64,000 nucleotides of DNA from Letharia columbiana (GCF_014066305.1 NW_023501040.1:496001-560000), one strand, 5' to 3'; shown: positions 47,262 to 58,688, numbered from the stretch's first letter. Made by a program: numbers and translations. The notes: generated from the sequence alone by a model not told the origin.

Positions 47262-47405
47262 GCTCAAGAACGGTTTCGAACCGTTATCTTCAAGTTGATC
47301 AGTCCGGGAGACCTAGAACACCTACACATTGGCAAGCGCTCCCGGTCTAGGGAGCGACCCCGACCCAGATGAGGTCCTGACGTTCTGCCATTGAACTACC
47401 TGAGC
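47262..47405 (-). tRNA. tRNA-like Pol III gene with a long internal insert (anticodon not determined)
   Basis: On the minus strand the 7-base 5' end GCTCAGG pairs with the 3' end CTTGAGC (one G-T). The D-arm is GTTC-AATGGCA-GAAC, giving a clean A box (TAGTTCAATGG). The T-arm is AACGG-TTCGAAA-CCGTT, giving a clean B box (GGTTCGAAACC). A T5 terminator (TCACTTTTTC) starts a few bases after the 3' end. About 80 bases between the arms exceed a normal anticodon region and include a perfect 7-bp hairpin (CGCTCCC/GGGAGCG), so an intron is likely. I could not place a standard anticodon loop with U33, so isotype is left open. It could be an intron-containing tRNA or another tRNA-derived Pol III RNA. 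Confidence 0.68.
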
Positions 47406-47767
47406 GATTGTTGGTAAATGGGTCTGTCTTGTTCAGGTACTCGTTCTTTCAGGCAAGTCATGCACTCGCAAAGTACCGGTCCATGGGAGAAGCATGAAGT
47501 GCCCGAAGTGAAGTGGAAACAGACTGATTTCATGCTGCTGTCTGGGCCAGTGATTGATGCTTTTGTCTTCGTTGATCTGGCCTAGGAAATTGCCATAGCA
47601 CTAAGGCGGTTTTTGCTCATATAATTTCAGAAGCCGTACTCTCACTCTCTCAATCCTGACCTTGCCCCACACAAGTCCATTTCGCAAGCATTTTGCTCGA
47701 GAGTCTCTCATACACTGTCCAACGTCTCCCAAGTCAACCTATCCCGAGTTTTGAACATCTTATCGTG

Positions 47768-48577
47768 TCAAAGTTTTGCGGAGACGCCATCCGTCGTTCT
47801 CGCCTCATCAGTGCTTTTATCGTCTGTTTTGACCTTCTCGACCTTCTCTTTCCTCCCTGCAGCATTCTTGTTTGCTTCTTCGCCGCTTGGACATGATAGT
47901 TGATCACCATCCTCTACAGAACGCGCCCGATGAAGAATGATGAGTGGCCAAGCGTATGGTTTGGGTTTAGTGGGCGACCCATTGTCTTCAATCCGACATG
48001 ATGGTAACGGTCCCTCTCCCTGATAGACACCATTAATGATTAACGGCCACTCATAATGACGTACAGGTTTTGATCGAGTTAGGCGTACGTCGTTCTTCTG
48101 GGCAACGGCTCCAGCGACATGCTCTCGATGCTCTTGCGAAGGCCCTTCTATGTTCAGCACACCCGCTGATAGAGATCTCGGAGAGACAGATCCTATGTTT
48201 GGGCCGTGACCGGGAACGCTCTGTTTTGAACAATGCGTACCACGATCGGGAAGTAGGGGAATGAGGGTATCTCTTTGTGCATGTCCACTGGTCCAGGGAT
48301 CAAATCGCTTCTCGTTGGGAGTCCTTGGAGCAGATGGAACATTGGACTCGTCAATGAAGACAGTCTTTATTTGACGTTGCTGGGGATTATCGGACAGAAG
48401 TGGTAGGAAGCCTTTTTTGTGTGCAATGGTATCCGAGTCCTGGAAGCATGATCGTCAGCATGACGAAGCTAGGATCACCAGACAAGTACCCAGATAATGG
48501 AAAAACATCTTGTTTACAGGAAATTCTGAATTATTTCCTGCTTCTGGCTCATGGCCTTTCGCTGTGCTGTCTGTCAT
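47768..48577 (-). CDS. Two-exon hypothetical protein (243 aa)
   Basis: Exon 1 is 48577-48518 (MTDSTAKGHEPEAGNNSEFP, donor GTAAAC). Exon 2 is 48439-47768, entered through GCTGAC...CTTCCAG, and stays open for 223 codons in phase. No ATG occurs in the long exon, so ATG-based ORF calling sees only a fragment. The protein is hydrophilic with no signal peptide or membrane segment. It contains two related segments, HYEWPLIINGVYQ and PYAWPLIILHRAR, about 35 residues apart. The C-terminal 45 residues are Lys/Glu-rich. I recognise no family. The long open frame, good splice sites and internal repeat support a real gene, probably lineage-specific. Confidence 0.62.
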
Positions 48578-49994
48578 CTGTGCGACCGAAGAACTGAAAC
48601 ACAGGCTGTCCGCCAGTCGTCGCTAAAACCTTTTCTTGTCTGACCTTCAAGACTGTCTGAAGATCTGGAGACGGATCTCTTGCAGACACAGATTTTTTGA
48701 TAAGGGTGAAGTTCCGGTGATGAATCGAAAATAGAAAGTAGCTGGGTGGGCAGAGGTATAGACAGATCGACGTCGCAACACTCTAGGGTATGTTGAGGGT
48801 ATACGACACAATAGCAAAAGCATTGCCCGCTATTTAGATACACAACAGTGCCCTGGACGGCCATTTAATGAGAGTTGGTAAAGAAAGAAAGCTCACTAGA
48901 CAGGACGTGATTACTGCCTTGACAGCCAGGTGATGAATAGAGTCCGTGACGAGACCTCTAAAAATTGTGGAGCAGGATTGCAACAGCCCGGGTTGCAGAA
49001 GCAATAGGAAAATGATATGACTCTGGCAGCAACACGTGCTAGAAGTACAGGTTGATGTGGGCGGGCGAAGGTCCCGTAATTTGCCAGCCATCTGCTGGCT
49101 TCGGTCTTGGTTCCAAATTAAGAGGTTGTACAACAGCTTTGCTTCGGCGGTACCATTGCAACATTGATAGAAGAAATCCTCCCCCAACTTTGGATTGAAA
49201 CTGCTAGATGTACGTATTGATGATTTTTTGTTAAGCCTTAGCTATCATGATCAATCTACTATTAGATCGATCGAGCTGCAATGGCTACACCGCGAGTCTC
49301 GCGTTCATTCGCTTGGACAATTGCATTCTCGACCCGTCATATATCTTTGTTCCGTTCCCCGTATGCCTACCAATAGGGAGAGAAACTTTTAGTCACTCGA
49401 AGTCTGTCTCCATGAGCGATACGCAGGCACTGGACATCAACCGCCCTCTGATAGAATTGCTGGCGACCACATACGTACTCGAACTCAGTATAGAGGAGAC
49501 TCAGGCACAGGAGAAAGTCGAAATAACATGTCAGATTACGAATAAAACCAGAAAACCAAAAAGGCAGGCGTAATCATCGGCTTGCTGCAGACCGTGACCG
49601 AGATTCGAAATGAAAAAGCCTGCAGCGAGAAAGGGACTCAAGTGGCATTCGACAGTAAGCATGATAGCCAGTCGTCTAGCAAAGGCGAGGACTGCGTCCA
49701 GAAGATTGTTTCAAATCTTCAAGTAATAGGTACACTTATCCCTCTTAGTGAACAAAATAGATTCATCGACTCTCACCCTCTGTGAAGACGGGTGCCAAAT
49801 TTTAGTGTGGACACGTGATTCCTGCCCGCGTCTCCTGCTCAATGACGTGTAGTGGGGCTCGAGAATCAAGAACAAAGGGTACTCATGACCAAGTTTGAAA
49901 TCGTCTTCATTATTCTCCCACTCAACTTCTACACTCCCACAGACCCTTCTTACTACTATTGATTTTCCTTTCCTATCCTGAAGCCACCATCAAG
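48578..49994. other. Intergenic with weak ORFs
   Basis: About 1.4 kb. Minus-strand ORFs at 48574-49187 and plus-strand ORFs at 49411-49785 are short and have no recognised domain. The plus-strand pair (MSDTQALDINRPLIELLATT.. and a Ser/Lys-rich second piece) might be exons of a small gene, but no splice joining them could be confirmed. Confidence 0.4.
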
Positions 49995-51439
49995 ATGATG
50001 GAATACTTCACCTCCAAGCGAGCTAGATCCAAGTCACCAGCGCCTCAGACACAGGTTGAGACTCCTGTCCTGAATGAAGAGGACGAAGCATTCCTTGCGC
50101 GTATAGAGACTGAGGGTACACCGCCCGAGTTGCCTGCACGTCCTGCTCCACCTTTACCCACTCGTCCCCAAGATCTTCCCCACGTTGGTGAGACTGAAGG
50201 CAACAATGCTCAAATCGCACTCTTGGACGGCTCGCAAAACATAGCTCTACCAGATGTCCCAGACACCCCAGATGACGTCCTCACCACCGCCGAACCTGAC
50301 GATATCGACGAAGGAAATGCGAAAGGAAAGCAAAAGGAGGGCAAGAAATCCAAGTGGAGCTTCCTACGGAGAGACTCCAGAGATGTCAAGCGCAAAAACA
50401 AAGAAGCTACAGCAACGGACCTGATGAGCGCGGCAGAGGGCTTAAAAACAGCCGATGCCCAGCCCAACGAGGATCACACCGTTTCTGATACGGAAGAGAA
50501 GAAAGAAGAAGAAGAGATGAGCTCCGTTCTGGAGCAACTAAATCTGGCAGCAGTCAACAATCGCGTATTCTCTGTTTCGAAAGAATCTCAAGAGCTCCTC
50601 CGCAAGTATGTACCTCCCTTCATTTCATGTCCGGTACCTTGGATCAAAGTAATGACCATTCTTTAGATTCACCCTCGTCCTCAAAGACCTTACAAATGGC
50701 GTCCCTACGGCCTATGGCGACCTTGAATCCCTTCTCACAAATTCCGAAGATCAAATCCAGCGTACATACACACACCTCCCACCTTGGCTTCAGAAGCTTG
50801 TCGAACAACTCCCGTCAAAGATGACCAAAACGATTGGGCCAGAGATGCTTGCAGCAGCTGCTGAAAAGCATGGAATCAACTCTAAGTATGCCAATATGGC
50901 TGCTAGTGGTGCGTCCAGGGCAGGATTGAAGGTCAGGGTACCAAGTCTGAAGGACCTTGTCACCAAACCCGGTGCTGTGGCTGCCATGCTGAAAACGATT
51001 ATGAACTTTTTGAAGCTCAGATTTCCCGCCTTTTTGGGCATGAACGTTCTCTACTCGCTCGCTTTGTTCGGTACGCTCTTTCGCTCCCTCATTCGCGTTT
51101 GTCACGAGATGTCTGGATTTCCTGTGTGTAGATTCCGTTTGCTGACGAGTGTGCAAAGTCCTTCTTTTCGTCTTCTGGTACTGCCACAAACGCGGCAAAG
51201 AGGTTCGTCTTGAAAAGGAGCGGCTGCTCACAGAAGCGGAAATCGCTGCTCTGGACGACGACGCGCCCACCACCTCCTCAAATGCGCCACCAACGACCAC
51301 CGCCCCGACTGGCGCACCTATCGAACAGGTAGAGGCGGGGATGAGAGAGGCTGAGGCAGTGGAGCAGCAGCAGGGGGGGGAGGGGCCAGTCCGCGGAGGA
51401 TGGCTCATTAGCTCAAGAGCTAAGGAGAGAGGAGCGTGA
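49995..51439 (+). CDS. Single-pass membrane protein of unknown function, acidic N-terminus
   Basis: Three exons: 49995-50605, 50667-51070 and 51159-51439, 431 residues in phase. The N-terminal 200 residues are Glu/Asp/Lys/Pro-rich and probably disordered (PPELPARPAPPLPTRPQ). A helical region follows (FTLVLKDLTNGVPTAYGDLE, LPPWLQKLVEQLPSKMTKTI), with LKVRVPSLKDLVTKPGAVAA, and one membrane helix spanning the second intron (FLGMNVLYSLALFVLLFVFW). Next is a basic YCHKRGKEVRLEKERLLTE and a Ser/Thr/Pro/Gln tail. Fungal homologues are often labelled 'ring-like domain protein', but no RING cysteine pattern is visible here. The start is the first ATG of MMEYFTSKRARSKSP; an in-frame ATG at 49959 exists but precedes an unconserved stretch. 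Confidence 0.8.
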
Positions 51440-52618
51440 GAAGGCTATGTTAAGCCATGCTGCGCGCACCAGAGGGACTGATCATAGGTAGAGGTCGAGG
51501 TGAGGGAGGCAAGCATGGACACACATCAGGGCTAAACCCGACAGAGGGAGCAAGAAAGTGGCAGAAGTCAGAGGCTCGGTGGGTTACTTAATCCATCAGG
51601 GTGCCTCTGCGTATTCGGGAATTTTCTCGAGGTTATACCTTGGCTTCCAAGGAATCCAGCTCACGCAGCTGGCCACAACAACAAGAGTGCAAGCTGCGTG
51701 GATGCTATTGATGAGGAATGATTCTGTCTTGATAGCAGTAAGAGAATGTTGACATGCTTTCTTCATTTGCGGAAATGATTTAAGACATTTTTACAGGCAA
51801 TTGGTGCGCAATACTTTTCTTATTCCAGTCAAATGATGTCTACAGCATACCGCTAGCCCAAGTCCAAGCGAGGTGGGCTCTCTCTTGCTTGGCATACACC
51901 TGGAAGGAAAGCCCCGCCAGGACATGGGATAGACACAGTAGTCAGTCAACAAGCAAACACTGTGCCATTCGAAGAAACGCCGACCTCTCCCTTTTGTTGT
52001 CCCGTCTTAATTGCGCGAGAGTGCGCCTTGTTTGCAGTCAGTCCTCTAGTTGGCATTTACTCGCAATAGGCGATGACTCGATGTCGTCAAACAGGAAATG
52101 CGCTATTCTCCTACCGCCGCCCAAACAACGATTGAAGGCATTCCGACGCGTATAAGCCGCTCATGTGGATTGTGCTGTCGATTAATCGTGGATTAGAGAC
52201 TTCGGAAAGATTTGGCAATTCTAGGCCCCATGCGGAGGGAGGGAGGACATTGCTTCCGACGTGGATGCGACCAAAATATCTCTCTGCCGAATTTTTCAAA
52301 GTCATGCGTTCGAGAACTGCGAGTAAAAAAGTTCGAGTGTGTTTGGGGTCAAAAGCAACCATGGTGGTAGAGTCAGAGCGTTGACATGAAAGGTTCTATC
52401 CACACGAAACGCAAACACACATAGTGTCAACCGCGCCCAAGTCAGAAATCCAAATAATGCGGCAGAGCTTCTGGGCCAGGGGATTCTGGAAGGGTACGAC
52501 CAGACGTAAATCCCTTTTTGCTACATGTGCACCCTCGAATGGTTACTTTTCCGGGGACAAATGTACATCATTAATACTCCGCAGTCTGACAATATACGCT
52601 GACTTTACGCAACTTCGT

Positions 52619-53236
52619 TTACGCGAAACTCTGAACTTTGATTCCGACGCGACTCTGTAGGAACAAAATCCTACTCTTATTAAAAACAATGATGCAGGGG
52701 TATGAGGCATATACCGGATGCATAACAGTTTTGCCTCCAAATTTGCCTTGTTTGGAGGCAGCTTTGCAAAGAAAATTTTCGTCGCCTGAGCGAATTACGC
52801 AGAAGTCGGATCCGACTGCTGGAAGAATTAGAGATCTGAGAGGCCATCTTTGATGCACGTCAGACTCTTTGTTGATTTGCAATTCCTTGATTGCATATTT
52901 CCAACCATTTTTCGATTGTCCGGAGATGATTGTCATCAAGTAGTACACCTTCAATCCGTTTTCTGGGCCGAAAGTGTCTTCCGTGAGCCATATCCTCTCC
53001 CCCTTCGGAAAATCCTTTCGGTACATATTCGCTCCTACGCTTTTACGATACTTTGAACCTGAGACAGATATGCTCGACGGTGTGCTCGTGTGCTCGTGTG
53101 CAATGTACATGCAGCAAAAAGGGGTGTACGTCCAGCTCGATCCATCAGCTTCTGAAAAGGAGAGGCGGAGAAGCATACCATCCTCTCCAAAAGCGAGTAC
53201 CCTTTCTGTCAAGAGATGACTACTGCTGCTCCGCAT
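52619..53236 (-). CDS. Possible small hypothetical protein
   Basis: Open frame of 205 codons on the minus strand. The part beginning MYRKDFPKGERIWLTEDTFG and running through YYLMTIISGQSKNGWKYAIK to KESDVHQRWPL has the composition of a real, folded protein domain. The flanks on both sides look like random translation. No other exon, signal peptide or known domain is seen. It may be a short gene starting at an internal Met, or a remnant of a larger one. Confidence 0.35.
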   Translation of the reverse strand: MRSSSSHLLTERVLAFGEDGMLLRLSFSEADGSSWTYTPFCCMYIAHEHTSTPSSISVSGSKYRKSVGANMYRKDFPKGERIWLTEDTFGPENGLKVYYLMTIISGQSKNGWKYAIKELQINKESDVHQRWPLRSLILPAVGSDFCVIRSGDENFLCKAASKQGKFGGKTVMHPVYASYPCIIVFNKSRILFLQSRVGIKVQSFA

Positions 53237-53847
53237 TCAATCTCCGCACGTCTACAACGAGGCTCAAGCAGCGGTACAGTCTAAAATCTGGAACCTCTGG
53301 GCTCTTTTCGGCAGTATCGGGACGGAATATTCCCTCTGTAGTCTGTACTTGATGAATAGACGGACCGGATCTGTGACCATTATGAGTGTCACGAGCATAG
53401 TAAGCTCAATACTCGTCCTTGGTACTTTACTCCATAGTCTTTACCCCTTGGTCCTCCACCTAATTGGCAAATTAATCCCACTCTTTTGAGGGGTTTGGCA
53501 CCCCGCCTCGTTGCCAAGTGCGGCGCCTGCGAGTTGGCATTTGCTAAAAGCTCAGGGCATGTATCCGTAAGGTATTTTTTCAACAGTGACTACTTTAGTG
53601 ATCTTCAGCGACTTAACCGTATTGACCCGGTGGTGACCGGAGGAAGGTCTGCGGTTGCGGCGAGCGAATCGCTTTCTCTCCTGAGTTTCAGACCAATGGG
53701 GGGCGAGCACCCTAGTTGGGTTTTAAGGGTCCTCTTGGCGTCTCAGAGTTGAGGCCACTGTTTGGTCTTGACCACTACTACTCCGTACCGCCCACGACTT
53801 GGCATTCTACCGATTGTTGTTCGACATGACAGGAGCAACTTTCTTGA

Positions 53848-53900
53848 GACAAATGAAGATGAGAAGAAGGAGAAGAAGAAGAAGAAGAAGAAGAGGAACA
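53848..53900. repeat. (GAA)n-rich purine tract
   Basis: GATGAGAAGAAGGA followed by about eight GAA triplets and GAGGAACAAG. It produces a spurious poly-Ser ORF on the other strand. Confidence 0.85.
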
Positions 53901-54782
53901 AGAATAACAATGGAGATAAGAAGGCGTGACGTATGAAGATGAGAGGCCGTTAAATCTTAACAGCAATTACGGCTTTGTGGTGGGCACTAATGCAACAAAT
54001 CATGCAATTCCCCGGATCTCGTTATGTAAAGTACATTAATAAGTGAGGGATTATTTTTAGGAGACTGCGGGCGCGTGCCTGCGGATTTAACTTTTCGTGG
54101 GCAGAAATATGATCGTCGGACCAACTGACGGAACATGATGGAAATTAAATAAAGTAAGCTAAAGTACCAAAATTAAGTACTAGTATAGTATACCTAAGAA
54201 AAAGAAGGGGAAAGGGCGAGGATTCAAAGTGAAACAGGGGCGATCATGTCTAGCGTCTCGCCGGAGATGCCTCTTCCAACCACTTTTACGCCTTGAAGCC
54301 GCTTTAACGGTGCAAAGTTAGCGGCACACGTACCTGACTAACCCGTTTCAAGACGCTGCTAAGGAAATTCCTGAGCTCCTCTCCCTCATACATGTACACC
54401 CTCTTCAAAACACCAACCTTTCATCCCTGCCTTACACCTTTGACAACGGCACTACCACTCTTTCATTGGTCGCTCACGGGCCAACACTCCTCCCAAACTA
54501 ATAGAACGCCTCGTAATAATACCGAAATGCCCTTCCAACCCGCGAATGGGCCCAGACTGCCCATGTTGCTGTTATATCAACTTGCCGCCCACCCCCCCGA
54601 TGCACTCTTCTTCCATCTTCCGAATCTCTAAGTCTGCGTGTCTTGTTGCGTCTTCTCACTCTTTCCTGCATCAATAGTCGGGTCACTCGCTTCCTCGACT
54701 GTTGTTCCTTCCCTTCACTGTCTATTGCATACCATAATACACTCTCTTACACGACAGTCATACCACATCTAATACCGCCGAC

Positions 54783-57700
54783 ATGCGCTTCACAGCCCTC
54801 TCTGCCCTCTTTGGCCTTCTGGCTGTTCAGCAGGCTGCAGCCGTAAGTGTCTTGCTTCCTCCGTCTTTCTTCTTGCGTCTGAGAAGAGCTACATCTAATT
54901 CTGCCGCTGACAGGGAGCGCCTGGCTCGGATTGGCAATGTGCTCCGGGTTTCGCTATTTGTTCAAAATCTACCAACCAGTGTAGCAACCCGCAGAAGGGT
55001 GGTATCAGTTGCGCCGAAGAGTCCCAGCCAACATCGGGCTCTTGTACCGGCGTTCAGGGAATGGGTGTCCAAAATGGAAATTACGGCCAGATGAAATGCA
55101 ACAGCAACAGCAAGAGAAGCCTTTTCCCGCGTGGAGGAGGTAGCTCTGCGGGCTCGACCGTAAGCAGATGTTCGCAATGGGCCCTGACTACCAATACTAA
55201 TGTCTGATCAGGATCAGAAATGTATCATGCAAACCTGCGGCACAACAAAAGGCAGCGGTATCACAGTCAACAAGGGATCTGGCTCGCAGTACTCATGTAC
55301 TTCCCACCAAATCGTAGTCGAACAACCCACTATTGTTCAGATAACCCACTACAACGAAATCAGCGGCCTCAGCTGCTCATACCACCAGTTGTGCAATGCC
55401 AACGAGGTCACAACCATGAACAACGCCAATTGTGGTCAAAGTGACTACCATGAGGTCTGCGTTCACCCTAGTTCCCCATCGGGACCCCAGGTACCTATCG
55501 GCATTGTGGCAATGAACTTCCAATGCACGCCGGGCCAATCGTCAAGCTGCTCTGCTCCTGCATCGAGCAGCACACCGGTACTTGTTCCCTCCAAGCCGGT
55601 CAGCCCTCCTCTCTCCACTGCTCCCAAGGTTTCGCCTTCTGTTACTCCTTCTGCATTCTCGCCAATTGAGTCTGGAACGACTTCTTCGCCCGTCGTCTCG
55701 CCATCTTCTACTCCTTCGCTCAGTGAATCTGGAACGACTTCGCCAGTTGTCACGCCATCCTCAAATTCTTCTTCGCCAGTCGTCACGCCATCGTCGACTT
55801 CTTCGCCTGTCGTCTCGCCATCTTCGACACCTTCGCCATCGGTTACTCCGTCTTCGCCATCTCTGATTGAGTCAGCTACTTCCACGACTTCAGTGCCGAT
55901 CGAAACCGAGTACACTAGCTTGACCACCTACACCACAGTGACGAGCTGCCCAGTGACCTCCACGACTGTTGTCAGCGGTAGCACTTCCATCATCGTCAAG
56001 ACCAGCTTGATCACCAGCACAATTACTACCTGCACACGCTGCGCAGAGAAGACTTCCTCTTCCACCCCAATTGAACAGGGAAGCACCACACCAGCTCCAA
56101 GTCCATCAAGCCCTGTCGTACCATCGCCACCAGCTCCAAGTCCATCAAGCCCTGCCGTACCATCGCCACCAGCTCCAAGTCCATCAAGCCCGGCCGTACC
56201 ATCGTCACCAGCTCCAAGTCCATCAAGCCCTGCCGTACCATCGCCACCTGCTCCCACGACCACTACGCCTGGCTCTCTTCAGGAAGTTGGCACCACCAGC
56301 TCTGTACCATCTCCTCCAATTGTTTACACATCAACTCCAGTTGTTATTACAACCACAACCGAGATGTAAGTAACCCACTCCTGCTGTTAGCGCGTAAGCT
56401 AACGTGGCTCTGATACAGTGTCTTGACCACTTTGACGACCTGCCCAGTCACCAAGACTATCACCCCTCCTCACCAGACGCCAACAGTGGTCACCACCAGC
56501 ACCATTTCAACCGTGATCAGCACTTCAACCTCCACGATTACCACCACGACCCTGTCTCCTCCAATTGTTTACACATCAACTCCAGTTGTTATTACAACCA
56601 CAACCGAGATGTAAGTAACCCACTCCTGCTGTTAGCGCGTAAGCTAACGTGGCTCTGATACAGTGTCTTGACCACTTTGACGACCTGCCCAGTCACCAAG
56701 ACTATCACCCCTCTTCACCAGACGCCAACAGTGGTCACCACCAGCACCATTTCAACCGTGATCAGCACTTCAACCTCCACGATTACCACCACGACCCTGT
56801 CTCCTCCAACCTCTTCGCCAAGCCTAGTGGTGCCCGTCCAGTCACCATCCTCTTCATCCAGCCCAGTGGTACCACCTGCGCAGCCATCTCCACCACCCGC
56901 CTTCAAGGGTTGTATCTCAGCATACTATGACCTTAAGGGGTGCGGAAGCAACACGGACTACGACTGCTACTGCAAACAGGACGAAGTTACCACCAGCGTG
57001 TATGAATGTATCACGAACTATGAACAAGACGTGGCGCTACAGGCCCAGGCCATGGCGAGCTACCAGGGTCTTTGCGCTCAATACATTCCCCAGCACCCTG
57101 CCATCATTACCAAATCCGTGGAGCTCATCCCTACTCCTGTTTCGACACCCGCTGGAAGCAGCCCAGCCGTCGTCGTATCTCCAGCCGGAAGCAGCCCAGC
57201 CGTCGTCGTATCTCCAGCTGGAAGCAGCCCAGCCGTCGTCGTATCTCCAGCCGGAAGCAGCCCAGCCGTCGTCGTATCACCAGCTGGAAGCAGTCCAGCC
57301 GTCGTCGTATCTCCAGCTGGGACTGTGACACCGGCCCCAGCTTCTCCAGTCGAGGCCGGCCAGACCACTACAACCACTGCACCGGTCCCAGGCAGCCCTA
57401 CCCCGACTCCCGCGCCGTCCAGCAGCGTCCCATCAACCACAATCCCGATCTCCGTCATCGTCACCGTCCCCTGCTCCGTCGCCGCAGGCCCTCGTCGACC
57501 AGATCACCGATGGTCAGCTCCAGGTCCCAGCCACCGGCGTCATGGCTCCCGGCTGCACAACCACCTCGCTGCTCTCAACCCAGCTCGCCGTGCCCCAAAT
57601 GCACTTCGCGACCTCCGGCAGCAGCGTCGGTCTCGCAGCTGGTACCCCAGCCCCCAACGAGGCTGGTGCGACTGCCTCCTCTGCTGCTTCCCCCGTGGTC

Positions 57701-57865
57701 GGTGCTGCAGGTGTGGCTGGTGCCTCCGGCAGCGGCTCGGTTCTCGCCTCAACAGTACCATCGCCCACTGCGACAACCTTCAAGGGTGCGGCCGCCAAGA
57801 CCTCGCACAGCGGGTTCTTCCTGTCCGTGGTGCTTGCAGCTGTTGGTCTCGTTGTCTACGCCTAA
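54783..57865 (+). CDS. Secreted GPI-anchored Ser/Thr/Pro-rich wall protein, with a one-base frame break
   Basis: Exons 54783-54842, 54914-55159, 55212-56365, 56419-56610 and 56664-57865; with one frame correction the length is 950 codons. A signal peptide (MRFTALSALFGLLAVQQAAA) is followed by a Cys-rich region (WQCAPGFAICSKSTNQC..), a long Ser/Thr/Pro stalk with PSSPAVPSPPA repeats, two copies of a Thr-rich exon, a six-Cys module (CISAYYDLKGCGSNTDYDCY..) reminiscent of CFEM domains, PAGSSPAVVVS repeats, a QITDGQLQVP motif, and a GPI signal (SGFFLSVVLAAVGLVVYA). At 57468-57471 a CCCC run shifts VTVP out of frame with SPQALVDQITDGQ; three C's restore it. It is probably a covalently wall-bound mannoprotein. 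Confidence 0.85.
56091..56246 (+). repeat. 39-bp coding minisatellite, four copies
   Basis: Four head-to-tail copies of a 39-base unit encoding PAPSPSSPAVPSP (13 residues), differing by one or two bases each. It lies within exon 3 of the wall-protein gene. Confidence 0.92.
56310..56809 (+). repeat. 245-bp tandem duplication of exon plus intron
   Basis: Copy 1 is 56310-56554, copy 2 56555-56799, and a 10-base third start follows. The two differ at a single noted base (CCTCCTCACC versus CCTCTTCACC). Each unit carries a full 53-bp intron (GTAAGTAACC..GATACAG) and a 192-base exon. Both flanking introns are in phase 2, so the duplication adds exactly 64 residues and leaves the frame intact. Confidence 0.95.
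57154..57318 (+). repeat. 33-bp coding minisatellite, five copies
   Basis: Five copies of a 33-base unit encoding GSSPAVVVSPA (11 residues), nearly identical, in the last exon of the wall-protein gene. Confidence 0.93.
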
Positions 57866-58688
57866 GCGTGTCCCTTGGCATCATGATGACGGTTGGGAGT
57901 GGAGTTGAGAGAAGAAGGATGTCTATATTCATGTCTTTCCTTAATCAATCAGCATTTATTTGTTCCCAGCGCCCTCTACGGTTGGTTGGGCGGGTTTGCG
58001 CATTAATCAAGACCGGTCCTGGGTGAGAGGACGATTTTCGCTTGGAGGCGACTCGCTTGAGGCTTTGTCATTGTTGATATCGTGTGGTAATAATACAAGA
58101 GTTTGTGATATTAAAGAAAAACCCCATGGCAAGAGCCTGTTATACCCGAAGCCGAATCTTTGATTGCTACGTGAAATCTTGTACCTAGACTGTACGGTGA
58201 GCTCGCTGCGGTCGAGCAACGATTTTCGAGCACCAATATTCCCCCAACAATTTCTGATAAGCTGCCCCTGAGAAGCCTTGACCGTCGAGACCGTCAAAGG
58301 GGGGGAGCTACCACTGGCTCCGGTTAAGATTTCCGCCGTCCAAGACCTCAATCGTTTTTGCTAATCCTCCTGCGCAAAGTTTGCCCTATGGATTATTCAC
58401 AGGCCGTTACATTTGAGAAGCGAACCGAAGCAAACCTGTTCCGTCTCTTTGGAGATTGCTGTTGCAGTGCTAAAGCTGGCTCGCACCATATACGATCATA
58501 CGGCGATACGAAAGCATCAACGATGGTGTCCCCTGCGCTATGCGACCCTCCGGCAAACCTTGCGCAAGCGCTAACTCTGTTACAGGCTGTAATATACAAC
58601 GCGTCGTTGATGTCGTGATGGCCGTGACCGTCCGTATCTGAGCCGAAGTCGCTACACCGCTGCAGCATCCCTTTGCTCTTCCTTGGTG
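57866..58688. other. Convergent intergenic spacer
   Basis: About 820 bases between the stops of the wall-protein gene and the RTA1-like gene. No coding region is recognised. Confidence 0.5.

Larger units (their letters stand above)
51440..54782. other. Long intergenic region before the wall-protein gene
   Basis: About 3.3 kb. It contains one weak minus-strand ORF (separate entry) and a GAA/GAG purine tract. From about 54.0 kb it is A/T-rich with CT-rich tracts leading into the downstream gene, as expected of a promoter and 5' UTR. Nothing else is recognised. Confidence 0.5.

Noticed and set aside
53778..53966. Ser-run ORF on the minus strand
   Set aside because: Translation of a GAA microsatellite.
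55463..56263. Minus-strand Gly/Glu/Asp-rich ORFs in the wall-protein gene
   Set aside because: Antisense readings of Ser/Thr/Pro repeats.
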